Notes: generated by a model not told the origin, from the sequence alone. A stretch of 12,233 nt of DNA from JACRDV01 sp024860865 [NCBI: Methanobacteriota archaeon] (GCA_024860865.1 JACRDV010000127.1:1-12233); one strand, 5' to 3'; shown: positions 5,144-12,233, counted from the first letter of the stretch. Numbers and translations are program-made.

Positions 5144-5743
5144 CTAAATGCCTGTTGATGGAATATAATACCTTGAGAAAGGCCTCATGACAAATGCAAA
5201 GTAAAGCGATCCAAGAATGACAAAAATTATTACAATTATTACTGGCAGCAGAAGCGCGAGTAAAGCTCTCCCCAAAGTAAGTTCATGAACAACTTTTACT
5301 GCAAATACTTCACAAATAAAAACCCATATTCCTCCAATGAAAGCGCCAATGATTGGAATTATCCCGAGTGCAGCTGGTGCATAGGCGAATCCCATCGCCC
5401 TCAAAAAACCTGTGAAATTAGCCTTGCCTCCTAGAAGCAGTGCAAAAAGATGAACTATTCCAGAAGAAATGAACCATCCGATTATTGCAAGAATTGGCAC
5501 CACTGTTGCTAAGGCTGCGCCTGCTAGTCCCCCTCCCATCATGCCAAATGGCCCAAACATAGCCCCAGCAAACGTAAGCAAAAAGAAATACCCTATTCCT
5601 TGGCAAATCCCAGACAATAATACAACAAGAAAACTCTGCCCTAAAGCATTTGGATCATCGCGTATTTCAGCATAAACTGGTTGCTCCAACATTACTGCCC
5701 GCTTAATTCTTCCAAAAAGAGGGGGTCTAACTTGAGATTCCAT
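5144..5743 (-). CDS. Yip1-like multi-pass membrane protein
   Basis: A 199-residue protein with a short cytosolic N-terminus (about 30 residues) followed by about four or five long hydrophobic segments, at roughly 34-60, 66-105, 110-145 and 158-188, rich in Gly and Ala. The layout, with the phrases MGFAYAPAALGIIPIIGAF and LTLGRALLALLLPVIIVII, matches the Yip1 family of integral membrane proteins, which in prokaryotes have no settled role. The start ATG 5743 follows AGGG on the minus strand. It ends with tandem stops TAG TAA (5146-5141). The gene stands alone, divergent from the recJ-like gene across 228 bases. A membrane-organising or transport-related role is conceivable, but nothing in the sequence identifies a substrate. 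Confidence 0.72.
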   Translation of the reverse strand: MESQVRPPLFGRIKRAVMLEQPVYAEIRDDPNALGQSFLVVLLSGICQGIGYFFLLTFAGAMFGPFGMMGGGLAGAALATVVPILAIIGWFISSGIVHLFALLLGGKANFTGFLRAMGFAYAPAALGIIPIIGAFIGGIWVFICEVFAVKVVHELTLGRALLALLLPVIIVIIFVILGSLYFAFVMRPFSRYYIPSTGI

Positions 5744-5773
5744 CCAATCCCTATCAATAAGAATGCATTCAAA

Positions 5774-5781
5774 TTATTAAA
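5774..5781 (-). promoter_or_regulatory. Possible TATA box for the Yip1-like gene
   Basis: The minus strand reads TTTAATAA, with predicted initiation near 5751, just before ATG 5743. A 10-base palindrome, GAATGCATTC (5761-5770), lies between the box and the start. Both elements could be chance in A-T-rich DNA. Confidence 0.3.
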
Positions 5782-5971
5782 TATGCCGAATCGGTTAATT
5801 TTCCAAGTTTTAACGCTAGATAATCAGAATGTTGCTATATCAAGGAATAGAAATAAGGGAGAAGTTGCTATCTCTTTTGATGCAATAAATTAAGATGTTC
5901 TAACTCTTAGAAAAGGCACTTAAGATAGTAAATTTCATATCTTCCAAAAGTTTTTGTAAAAGTCTTTCTAA

Positions 5972-7420
5972 ATGAAATTTGTTGGTGGTACCCCTTTGGC
6001 TACTATTCAAACATGCGCACAAGCCGTTGCAAAAGTAATAAAGGATTTTATTATAAAAGGGTCTCCAATAAGAATAATTAGCCACTATGATGCTGACGGC
6101 CTTACATCAGCAGGTATTCTTGGAAAAGCACTGATGCGCGCTGGCGCTCGTTTTCATTTCTCAATAGTAGAACAATTAGAAAAAGAGCATATTGAAAGTT
6201 TTGCTCATGGGAAATATGAGCTATTTGTTTTTACCGACCTAGGTAGCGGTCAATTAGATATAATCCAAGAAAAAATATTGCCGAAAGCGAATGTCGTTGT
6301 AATTGATCACCACCGACCTTTAGATATTAACCACGAACGATTAGCTCACATTAATCCACATTTTTTTGGTTTTGATGGATCCAAAGAGGCAAGCGGTTCT
6401 AGCATGAGTTATCTTTGTGCTACTGCACTCGATTCAGCAAATAAAGATTTGGCAGATCTTGCAATTGTTGGAGCAGTTGGTGACCGCCAAGATTCAAGCG
6501 GAGCATTGCTTGGTTTAAATGCTCAAGTATTGAAGGAAGGAGAGGAAGCCAATGCGGTAAAAGCTGAGAAGGATTTAAGATTATTTGGTCGCCATACTCA
6601 TCCTCTTCACCTGGCCTTAAGCTACACTATAGAACCCTATATCCCAGAAATTACTGGAAATGAATCAAAATGTGTACAATTTTTAACCGATCTAAAAATT
6701 TTATCTGCAGATAAATGGAATCGCCGACTAATCGATTTAAATCAAGAGGAAAAACAACGATTGATCACTAGCCTAATTCTAAAAATGATCGAAGGCGGTT
6801 CTCCATCTGAACTTGCTGAAGGGATTATAGGTGAAGTTTATACTCTATTAAAAGAAGAAGAAAATTCAGAGTTGCGTGATGCAAAAAGTTTCGCAACATT
6901 GTTAAATGCTTGCGGAAGAAATCATAGCCCGAGTGTTGGATTGGCAATATGTTTAGGCGATAGAACTGATGTAGTAGTTGAAGCTAAAAAGACTTTAAAA
7001 AATCACAGAATGAGACTCTCGAAGAGTCTAAATTGGGTATACCAAAATTCAGAGGCCATCCATAAGCTTCAATATGTCCAATATTTCCATGGTGAAAATC
7101 ACATTGAAGAAAACCTAGTGGGCACAGTAACCTCAATGGCTATGAGCTCAAAAATATTAAATTCATATAAGCCTGTCGTAGCCTTTGCTTTTAGAGAGGA
7201 TAAAAAAGTTAAGGTCTCAGCTAGGGCAACTAGAAAATTAGTTGAGAAAGGACTAAACTTAGCTGAGGCACTTCATAGTGCAGCTCATGCTGTGGGCGGA
7301 ATAGGAGGCGGACACGATGTGGCTGCTGGTGCAACTATCCCAATTGGCTCAGAAAATCAGTTCATTAAACTTGTAGAAGAAAGCATTAAAAATCAGATGA
7401 GCGGCCATGGTTCTAGCTAA
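5972..7420 (+). CDS. Archaeal RecJ-like DHH-family exonuclease (GAN-like)
   Basis: This 482-residue protein has the DHH phosphoesterase core: ISHYDADGLTSAG with D40 and D42, DLGSG with D89, and IDHHRP with D112, H113 and H114, all expected metal ligands. The C-terminal DHHA1 substrate-binding part ends with GGIGGGHDVAAGA around H448. Archaeal RecJ homologues are Mn-dependent exonucleases on single-stranded DNA or RNA; one group (GAN) binds GINS within the CMG helicase, another acts in RNA trimming. Intact catalytic residues argue for an active enzyme, but the subtype cannot be fixed here. No Shine-Dalgarno precedes ATG 5972, suggesting a short-leader or leaderless transcript. Its last 14 bases overlap pcc1. 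A recJ-like gene close to uS15 is a common archaeal arrangement. Confidence 0.92.
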   Translation: MKFVGGTPLATIQTCAQAVAKVIKDFIIKGSPIRIISHYDADGLTSAGILGKALMRAGARFHFSIVEQLEKEHIESFAHGKYELFVFTDLGSGQLDIIQEKILPKANVVVIDHHRPLDINHERLAHINPHFFGFDGSKEASGSSMSYLCATALDSANKDLADLAIVGAVGDRQDSSGALLGLNAQVLKEGEEANAVKAEKDLRLFGRHTHPLHLALSYTIEPYIPEITGNESKCVQFLTDLKILSADKWNRRLIDLNQEEKQRLITSLILKMIEGGSPSELAEGIIGEVYTLLKEEENSELRDAKSFATLLNACGRNHSPSVGLAICLGDRTDVVVEAKKTLKNHRMRLSKSLNWVYQNSEAIHKLQYVQYFHGENHIEENLVGTVTSMAMSSKILNSYKPVVAFAFREDKKVKVSARATRKLVEKGLNLAEALHSAAHAVGGIGGGHDVAAGATIPIGSENQFIKLVEESIKNQMSGHGSS

Positions 7421-7676
7421 GGCATATATTCAGTGTAACTATAAACCTGGAGCTAAAGTCAATGCAATCGCAGCTGCTTTAGAAGTAGATAATAAAGCTG
7501 CTCCGCCGACTATTAAAGTAAAAAGTTATTCTGAAAAAAATATACTTTATAATGAGATCGAAACTATTGATAAATTAGAGACATTTTTATCAACTATTGA
7601 TGATTTATTGTTCTCGATATTAATTGCTGAAAGTTCACTCTCGTTGGAGGATGAAGGTGGAGGAACAAAGGTTTAA
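7407..7676 (+). CDS. pcc1: KEOPS complex subunit Pcc1
   Basis: An 89-residue protein of the size and pattern of archaeal Pcc1: a first strand AKAYIQCNY, the conserved helix around VNAIAAALEVDN, strands TIKVKSYS and ILYNEIET, and a C-terminal helix TFLSTIDDLLFSILIAESS. Pcc1 dimerises and bridges two Kae1 subunits in KEOPS, which makes N6-threonylcarbamoyladenosine at position 37 of ANN-decoding tRNAs. The start ATG 7407 lies inside the end of the recJ-like gene (14-base overlap), and the 3' end overlaps the serS2 start by 26 bases, so the three genes are almost certainly co-transcribed and translationally coupled. Other KEOPS genes (kae1, bud32, cgi121) are not in the window. Confidence 0.85.
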   Translation: MVLAKAYIQCNYKPGAKVNAIAAALEVDNKAAPPTIKVKSYSEKNILYNEIETIDKLETFLSTIDDLLFSILIAESSLSLEDEGGGTKV

Positions 7677-9237
7677 TTTAAAAGCTAGCTTTACATTCAG
7701 CGATAATGTTGAAAAAGCAAGCCAAATTCTAAAAGAATTTTTTGTACGAGCAAATAAAGAGATCCTTCTTAAAGGCGTCCCTAAAGGTAAGGAAGAAGAA
7801 GCTGCAAAAATTAAAGCCTGGGAGCTAAAAGGAAACCAACTTGAAGTTAACATAGAATCTGGAAGATATGTTAGAGCACATGTGGCTGTATTAAGGATTG
7901 GGAAAATATTAGCTGAAACTCTTGGTAAAAATTATAAAGTGGGGCTTCGCAGCATCAATGTAAAAGATTTTTTTATAAACTTATCAACAACTCAAGCACT
8001 TCCAAAAGAAATTGTCGAAAGAGTTAAATCTCTTCCTAAAATCCAAGATGTTAAAGCTGAAGCGAACATTCTCAACCTCTTGCTTAAGCCCTTAACAGAA
8101 AGTGAGCTTAAGAGGAATATCCCCGATAGAATTATCAGTTTGGCTGAAAAAATTATAGAAGATGGCCTGAAGAAGCCGACCATTATTCCTAAAATGCCGA
8201 TTTTAAAGAAAAGCCCTCCCAAGCCAATAAAATTCTCAGAAGATCCTTTGAAAGTAGCTCTTCAACTTGGTTGGATAAAAGAGTTCCCGGGCAGAGGACA
8301 GTACATTTACACAGCCCCATATGCAAAATTGTTCGAAATAATTAAAGAAACATTGCTCAAAGAAATCGCTCGTAAATTGGGTTTTCAACCTTTTTTACTG
8401 CCAAAATTAATTCCGCTTGAAGTAATGAAGAGAATGCCCGGCTATCTAGATGAGATACCAGAGGGCATGTACTACGTATGCCCACCACCCAGAGATCCAG
8501 GGGCTTTCACTCGTTTTAAGGATCAATTTAAGATTACAAAAGATATTCCTAAAAAAGAATTGAAAAAGGTAATTAAAGATCCGGAATATGTTTTAGCACC
8601 AGCTCAGTGCGAACCATTCTGGCAGTTTTATAGCCATGAAATTGTTCGAGTTGAAGAACTTCCATTTAAACTCTATGACTCTTCAGGTTGGACATACAGA
8701 TGGGAAGGCGGTGGAGTTGAAGGGCTTGTACGCCTTCAAGAGTTTATGCGCATCGAATTAACATATCTCGGCACACCTGAGCAGGTTGTTGATATCAGAG
8801 ACAGTATAATGAACGAATGCGTGCGTGTAGCCGACAAAATACTTGGCCTAGAATGGAAAATAACTGCTGCAACACCATTTTACATGAAAGGCGGCGAAAT
8901 CGCCGTTGATATAACTGACAGCAAGAACGTGGCTGCTTATGATATTGAAATATTTTTACCATATCGCGGGCCTAGGGAAAGCGCCGAGTGGCTAGAAATT
9001 GCTGGCTGCTTTGTACACAAAACTAAGTTCGTTGATAGCTTCAAAATTCGCGAGATTAAAGGGAGAGATATATGGACAGGATGCACTGGGCTTGGCATTT
9101 CAAGGTGGGTTGCAGCATTTCTCGCAGAGCATGGATTTAATTCTAAAGACTGGCCAAAAGAAATACGCGAACAAGCTGAGCCTTTACCAGAAGTTCCTAA
9201 AACCTTAGAGTGGCCGGCGGTTAAGAAAAAAGAGTAA
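7651..9237 (+). CDS. serS2: Type-2 (methanogenic-type) seryl-tRNA synthetase
   Basis: The 528-residue class II synthetase matches the rare SerRS2 form. The N-terminal tRNA-binding region (FNLKASF, ESGRYVRAHVAV, LGKNYKVGLRSI) resembles the Methanosarcina barkeri enzyme. The catalytic domain shows YYVCPPPRDPG, AQCEPFW, RLQEFMRIELTYLGT (motif 2) and GCTGLGISRW (motif 3, R485). The active-site zinc ligands align as C320, E369 and C478; the 49-residue gap from C320 to E369 equals that between C306 and E355 in M. barkeri. It charges tRNA-Ser, and tRNA-Sec where present. ATG 7651 is preferred: upstream TTG 7624 adds nine unlike residues, and GGAGG at 7646-7650 is unusually close, so GTG 7657 is a real alternative. 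Coupling to pcc1 is notable. Confidence 0.93.
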   Translation: MKVEEQRFNLKASFTFSDNVEKASQILKEFFVRANKEILLKGVPKGKEEEAAKIKAWELKGNQLEVNIESGRYVRAHVAVLRIGKILAETLGKNYKVGLRSINVKDFFINLSTTQALPKEIVERVKSLPKIQDVKAEANILNLLLKPLTESELKRNIPDRIISLAEKIIEDGLKKPTIIPKMPILKKSPPKPIKFSEDPLKVALQLGWIKEFPGRGQYIYTAPYAKLFEIIKETLLKEIARKLGFQPFLLPKLIPLEVMKRMPGYLDEIPEGMYYVCPPPRDPGAFTRFKDQFKITKDIPKKELKKVIKDPEYVLAPAQCEPFWQFYSHEIVRVEELPFKLYDSSGWTYRWEGGGVEGLVRLQEFMRIELTYLGTPEQVVDIRDSIMNECVRVADKILGLEWKITAATPFYMKGGEIAVDITDSKNVAAYDIEIFLPYRGPRESAEWLEIAGCFVHKTKFVDSFKIREIKGRDIWTGCTGLGISRWVAAFLAEHGFNSKDWPKEIREQAEPLPEVPKTLEWPAVKKKE

Positions 9238-9250
9238 TTAATTAAACCTA

Positions 9251-9273
9251 TTTTGATTTTTAAATGGCTTTTT
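9251..9273 (+). terminator. T-rich stretch after serS2, possible terminator
   Basis: Two T runs, TTTTGATTTTT and CTTTTT, follow the serS2 stop within 36 bases. Archaeal RNA polymerase terminates at U-rich runs without needing a hairpin, so this could end the recJ-pcc1-serS2 transcript. T runs are common in this A-T-rich DNA, so support is weak. Confidence 0.3.
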
Positions 9274-9352
9274 AGCTCAGCTTTAGAAAAAATACTCGAT
9301 TCTATTTCGAATATTTTATTATCCCCATTATGAGACAAATAATAGAGTCCGT

Positions 9353-9883
9353 ATGGAAGAGATAATTTATGAGGATAACATCTCACCAGAAGTCTATCGC
9401 GTGCTTTTCATTCCTATTGCGATTTTCTACGCATCTATCATGCTTTTACTTACTGTAGTTAACTATTACTTCTCAAAAATTTTACCAAATTTTATGTTGG
9501 TAATTCTTTGGTTTTTCTCGCTGAGTTTTTTAGCAGCTTATGAGTTTTTACTCCGAACCACAAAGTATTTGATAACACAAACTGGGATAGTAATTAAATA
9601 TCCCCTCGTTGAACCAAAGATAATTCCTTTTTTAAATATCAAAAACATCAAGGTTGAGAAGATTGAAGAGGCATACAAGCCATGGCACGTCAAAATTTTT
9701 AAACTGTTCATCGGTACTAAACATTTTTTAACTAAAACAGCCGTGGTTGTAGATATAACTGACATTAAGTGGAGTAGTTTAGCTTTAAATCCGAATTCAA
9801 TTCTTTTGACACCATCTAACCCGTATAAATTCGCTGAAATTGCACAAAGTTATGTATTGAAAAAGCAATTAGTACAATTGTAA
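9353..9883 (+). CDS. Two-helix membrane protein with a PH-like cytosolic part, unknown function
   Basis: A 176-residue protein. After about 15 polar residues come two membrane helices, roughly 18-38 and 45-66 (IPIAIFYASIMLLLTVV and FMLVILWFFSLSFLAAYEF). A soluble part of about 110 residues follows, alternating short strands such as TKYLITQTGIVIKYP, FLNIKNIKVEKIEEAY, TKTAVVVDITD and SILLTPSNPYKFAEIAQ. The order 'TxxYxIT..GI......' and the closing '..TP.NP..F' recall bacterial PH-like (bPH2, DUF304-type) domains, which often follow paired helices. No enzyme motif is visible. ATG 9353 has no Shine-Dalgarno; an A-T-rich box around 9312-9321 could serve a short-leader transcript. It lies in the 728-base interval between serS2 and eS1. 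The domain call is a pattern impression only. Confidence 0.6.
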   Translation: MEEIIYEDNISPEVYRVLFIPIAIFYASIMLLLTVVNYYFSKILPNFMLVILWFFSLSFLAAYEFLLRTTKYLITQTGIVIKYPLVEPKIIPFLNIKNIKVEKIEEAYKPWHVKIFKLFIGTKHFLTKTAVVVDITDIKWSSLALNPNSILLTPSNPYKFAEIAQSYVLKKQLVQL

Positions 9884-9900
9884 CAAAATTATCAAAAAAG

Positions 9901-9909
9901 CTTTTAAAG
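9901..9909 (+). promoter_or_regulatory. Possible TATA box for the eS1 gene
   Basis: CTTTTAAAG lies 56 bases before the eS1 ATG. Expected initiation near 9931 leaves a leader of about 34 bases with only a weak Shine-Dalgarno-like GTGG before the start. It suggests a separate promoter for eS1 and the following genes. Confidence 0.35.
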
Positions 9910-9964
9910 TACCCCCTACCAAAGTAAGAGCCCTATAGTAATATCTTTCTAGAAGCGTGGTTTA

Positions 9965-10549
9965 ATGCCTAAACCCATTAAAGCAAAAGATGTGTGGCGC
10001 ACAAAATCATGGTACACTATATTGGCGCCTAAAATGTTTGGTCAAGCAGAGATAGGTGAGACCCCAGCTGATGATCCAAATAAATTGATTGGAAGAACAA
10101 TTGAAAGCACTCTAAAAGATTTAACGGGCGATTTTACTAAACAAAATATCAAATTGATGTTTCAAGTTAATAACATTGAAGGTGCGACTGCTCATACGAA
10201 GTTTATCGGCCACAAATTGGCTCGAGACTACATTAGAAGTCAAGTTAGAAGGGGTTCAAGCAGAGTTGATGCTATAGTTGATGTAACGACTAAAGATGGA
10301 TACAAGCTTAGAATTAAAGGCGTAGCTTTTTCAGCGCATCGCGCGAATACTTCTCAAGAAGATTCTATTAGAGTGACGATGATTAATGTAATTGAAAAAG
10401 CATCCAGCGAAAAAAATTACGAACAACTTATACAAGAAATTGTCCTCGGAAAACTATCCGAAGATATCCGCAGACAAGTCAAACTTATTTTCCCGCTCCG
10501 TCGGATTGAAATACGCAAAACTGAACTTTTAGCTGAGCCTCTAACATAA
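9965..10549 (+). CDS. rps3ae: Small ribosomal subunit protein eS1 (S3Ae)
   Basis: The 194-residue product begins with KAKDVWRTKSWYTILAPKMF and continues with the archaeal/eukaryotic eS1 features IGRTIESTLKDLTGDF, KFIGHKLARDYIRSQVRRGSSR and a C-terminal FPLRRIEIRKTE. It sits on the 30S platform near the mRNA exit and is specific to Archaea and Eukarya. Length is normal for archaea (about 190-210). The start ATG 9965 gives the expected MPKPIKAKD. Only 16 bases separate its stop from the preferred btpA-like start, so the two are probably co-transcribed. A TATA-like box at 9901-9909 may drive it independently of serS2. Confidence 0.97.
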   Translation: MPKPIKAKDVWRTKSWYTILAPKMFGQAEIGETPADDPNKLIGRTIESTLKDLTGDFTKQNIKLMFQVNNIEGATAHTKFIGHKLARDYIRSQVRRGSSRVDAIVDVTTKDGYKLRIKGVAFSAHRANTSQEDSIRVTMINVIEKASSEKNYEQLIQEIVLGKLSEDIRRQVKLIFPLRRIEIRKTELLAEPLT

Positions 10550-10553
10550 TCTT

Positions 10554-10557
10554 GGAG
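10554..10557 (+). promoter_or_regulatory. Shine-Dalgarno deciding the BtpA-family start
   Basis: GGAG is 8 bases before TTG 10566 but only 2 before TTG 10560. The spacing favours TTG 10566, giving an N-terminus MLKRLFG. Confidence 0.5.
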
Positions 10558-10565
10558 CGTTGAAT

Positions 10566-11360
10566 TTGCTCAAGCGGCTTTTCGGCTGCTATAAACCAAT
10601 TATTGGCGTAGTCCACTTACTTCCCCTACCAGGTGCCCCTAAATTTAAAAATAATTTTGATGAAGTTATAACACGAGCTAAACAAGATGCTATTGCCCTT
10701 GAGAATGGCGGGGTTAATGGGATAATAGTGGAAAACTACGGCGATATACCCTTCAAGCCAGAAGTTGGATTAGAAACTGTTGCAGCGATGACATATGTAG
10801 CCGGAGAAGTTACAAAAGTGATAAAATTGCCGTTTGGCATTAATGTGCTTAGGAATGATGCAAAGGCAGCATTAGCCATAGCAACAGCTGTTGGAGCGAA
10901 ATTCATTCGGATTAATGTTCATACAGATGCAATGGTGACAGATCAGGGCTTAATTGAGGGAAAAGCCCATGAAACTCTGCGCTATCGAAGAACATTGAAT
11001 GAAAACATCAATATTTTTGCTGATATATTTGTTAAACACGCTGCACCAGCCTATCTGCGACCAATAGAAACTGTAGCTTACGATACAGCTTATCGTGGCT
11101 TAGCTGATGCATTAATAGTCACTGGAAGCAGTACTGGTAAACCACCTCTTCTTGAAGATGTAGTTAAAGTTAAAAAAGCAGTTCCAGACAAACCAGTTAT
11201 AGCCGGAAGCGGTATTTCAGAAAAAAATGTCAAAAAAATTTTAGAAAATGCTGATGGCGCTATAGTTGGCACTTCATTTAAATTCAATGCTATAACTAAG
11301 AATCCCGTAGATGAAAAAAGAGTGAAAAAGCTCGTTAAGATGGTTAAACAATTAAGGTAA
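10566..11360 (+). CDS. BtpA-family TIM-barrel protein
   Basis: The 264-residue protein has the BtpA/SgcQ family pattern: IIGVVHLLPLPGAP near the N-terminus, NGGVNGIIVENYGDIPF, LPFGINVLRNDAKAALAIA, AKFIRINVHTDAMVTDQG, ADALIVTGSSTGKPP and DKPVIAGSGISEKNV, then GAIVGTSFKF. The repeating strand-helix units and the late glycine-rich phosphate-binding-like segments indicate a TIM barrel. Cyanobacterial BtpA is needed for photosystem I accumulation, but archaeal members have no photosystem and their reaction is unknown; the fold is like that of flavin- or phosphosugar-binding barrels. TTG 10566 is the preferred start. The stop is six bases from the DUF92-family ATG, indicating an operon with eS1 upstream and the DUF92 gene and apgM downstream. 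Confidence 0.88.
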   Translation: MLKRLFGCYKPIIGVVHLLPLPGAPKFKNNFDEVITRAKQDAIALENGGVNGIIVENYGDIPFKPEVGLETVAAMTYVAGEVTKVIKLPFGINVLRNDAKAALAIATAVGAKFIRINVHTDAMVTDQGLIEGKAHETLRYRRTLNENINIFADIFVKHAAPAYLRPIETVAYDTAYRGLADALIVTGSSTGKPPLLEDVVKVKKAVPDKPVIAGSGISEKNVKKILENADGAIVGTSFKFNAITKNPVDEKRVKKLVKMVKQLR

Positions 11361-11366
11361 AATAAA

Positions 11367-12086
11367 ATGATTAGTATCGCAACATATGTAGTAGCTGCGA
11401 TTTGTATCATATTGAGTGTTGTTGCTTACAAAGTAAGAGCTTTTAATGCAAGTGGAACAGTCGCTGCGATGATTACTGGACTAATAATAATTTTTTTTGA
11501 TTATAAATTGTTCATGATTCTGCTTTTGTTTGTTTTCTTAGGAGTTGGTTCAACAAAATTTAGGTATAGTTATAAGGAATCGCTTGGTGTAGCTGAAAAA
11601 AATAAAGGAGCGCGGGATGCTAATAACGTGTTTGCTAATGGTATCATTTCAGTTCTAGTTGTAATTTTTGGGTTTGCTAAATTCCCGGGTGAATTTGTAA
11701 TTGCTGGCTATATCGGCGCTATTTCAGCAGCTACAGCTGACACGCTTGCGAGTGAGGTGGGGGTTCTAGCTAAAGAATGGCCTAGACTAATTACCAAACC
11801 TTCTAAGAAAGTTCCTCCTGGGACAAATGGCGCAGTTACAATGCTTGGAACAAGTGCTGCTCTGATTGGAACAATACTAATTGGAGTTCTTGCCGGAATT
11901 ATAAACAACGATATACCGCTTTTAAAAATCCTGATCATTTCAATTATTGCTGGAATGTTCGGATGTATAATAGATAGTGTGATTGGAGCTATCTGGGAAG
12001 ACAAGGGCCATCTAACTAAAAACCAAGTAAATATAATTGCAACACTTACTGGAGCTTTAATTGCTATCGCTATACTTCTCGTGTGA
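11367..12086 (+). CDS. DUF92-family integral membrane protein (TMEM19/VTE6-like)
   Basis: The 239-residue protein has about six or seven membrane helices and the conserved DUF92 phrases: RDANNVFANG near residue 80, AATADTLASEVGVLAK near 115-130, PPGTNGAVTMLGT near 150, and a C-terminal GCIIDSVIGA. The conserved polar residues within or beside helices (DTxASE, GTNGA, IDS) suggest an enzyme acting on a lipid-like substrate. The plant member VTE6 is a phytyl-phosphate kinase; the prokaryotic role is not established to my knowledge. In an archaeon, an isoprenoid phosphate is a reasonable but unproven guess. ATG 11367 lies six bases after the BtpA-family stop, and apgM begins four bases after its own stop, so all are one transcript. 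Confidence 0.86.
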   Translation: MISIATYVVAAICIILSVVAYKVRAFNASGTVAAMITGLIIIFFDYKLFMILLLFVFLGVGSTKFRYSYKESLGVAEKNKGARDANNVFANGIISVLVVIFGFAKFPGEFVIAGYIGAISAATADTLASEVGVLAKEWPRLITKPSKKVPPGTNGAVTMLGTSAALIGTILIGVLAGIINNDIPLLKILIISIIAGMFGCIIDSVIGAIWEDKGHLTKNQVNIIATLTGALIAIAILLV

Positions 12087-12090
12087 TGAA

Positions 12091-12233
12091 ATGAAGTTAA
12101 TACTTATAATCGGAGATGGTATGTCCGACCGACCTGCCAAGGAGCTTGGCGGAAAAACACCCCTTCAAGTAGCTAATATACCAAATATGAATGAAGTTGC
12201 TCGCAAAGGGATTTGTGGTTTAATTGATCCAAT
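12091..12233 (+). CDS. apgM: 2,3-bisphosphoglycerate-independent phosphoglycerate mutase, archaeal type (N-terminal part; 3' end outside the window)
   Basis: The first 47 codons are present. LILIIGDGMSDRP is the opening of the alkaline-phosphatase-superfamily fold, with the aspartate of GDGM an expected metal ligand, and LGGKTPLQVANIPNMNEVARKG continues as in archaeal phosphoglycerate mutases (aPGAM). The enzyme interconverts 3- and 2-phosphoglycerate in glycolysis and gluconeogenesis without a 2,3-bisphosphoglycerate cofactor. The catalytic serine lies beyond the window. ATG 12091 has GTGAT just upstream, overlapping the end of the DUF92 gene. Related members of this family, such as homoserine-kinase-like (ThrB2) or phosphonopyruvate-decarboxylase-like paralogues, cannot be fully excluded from this fragment. 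Confidence 0.88.
   Translation, partial: MKLILIIGDGMSDRPAKELGGKTPLQVANIPNMNEVARKGICGLIDP

Noticed and set aside
5783-5893. 36-codon plus-strand ORF MPNRLIFQVL... in the gap before the recJ-like gene
   Set aside because: The composition is protein-like, but there is no Shine-Dalgarno, no TATA box at the right distance and no recognised family; kept only as a possibility. The rest of this 228-base gap holds only promoter-like sequence.
8937-9386. Minus-strand 149-codon ORF over the serS2 3' end
   Set aside because: Most of it is antisense to conserved SerRS2 motif 3 sequence, and its product has no coherent features.

Overview
The window is a piece of an archaeal chromosome with low G+C (about one third to two fifths, by eye). 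Ribosomal proteins uS15 and eS1 (S3Ae), a RecJ-like DHH nuclease, the KEOPS subunit Pcc1, a type-2 ('methanogenic-type') seryl-tRNA synthetase, a BtpA-family protein and an archaeal-type phosphoglycerate mutase all point to Archaea, as do TATA-like boxes just upstream of several genes. Type-2 SerRS occurs in many methanogens and some related or uncultured archaea, so it narrows the lineage without naming it. I cannot name the species.

Layout. Positions 1-1092 hold the tail of a thioredoxin-fold protein and an NrdG-like radical-SAM activase, followed by a strong Shine-Dalgarno and a coupled but only 25-codon ORF that looks like the stump of a lost gene. Positions 1067-3833 look accessory: a minus-strand gene resembling a bacterial family of unknown function (the one I recall as Sfum_1244), a divergent MFS transporter whose start lies only 23 bases away, and a DUF123-type GIY-YIG protein that lacks an ordinary start codon and has an in-frame TAG two codons after the only upstream ATG. 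Positions 3935-4390 encode uS15. Positions 4427-5743 carry minus-strand genes: a coiled-coil small protein, a previously uncalled 56-residue ORF upstream of it, a TATA box with an operator-like repeat/palindrome, and a Yip1-like membrane protein.

Positions 5972-10549 form an information-processing cluster: recJ-like nuclease, pcc1 and serS2 overlap one another, then come a two-helix membrane protein of unknown role and eS1. Positions 10566-12233 form a second tight run: btpA-like, DUF92-family membrane protein, and the first 47 codons of apgM, cut by the window end.

How they fit: uS15, eS1, SerRS and Pcc1 (tRNA t6A modification through KEOPS) serve translation, and the RecJ-like protein belongs to a family that acts at the archaeal replication fork or in DNA/RNA trimming. 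NrdG supports anaerobic dNTP synthesis, suggesting an anaerobic or microaerobic lifestyle. No rRNA, tRNA, CRISPR array or insertion sequence was recognised. The most unusual points are the GIY-YIG start region, the palindromic promoter in front of two unknown small minus-strand genes, and the likely insertion scar behind nrdG.
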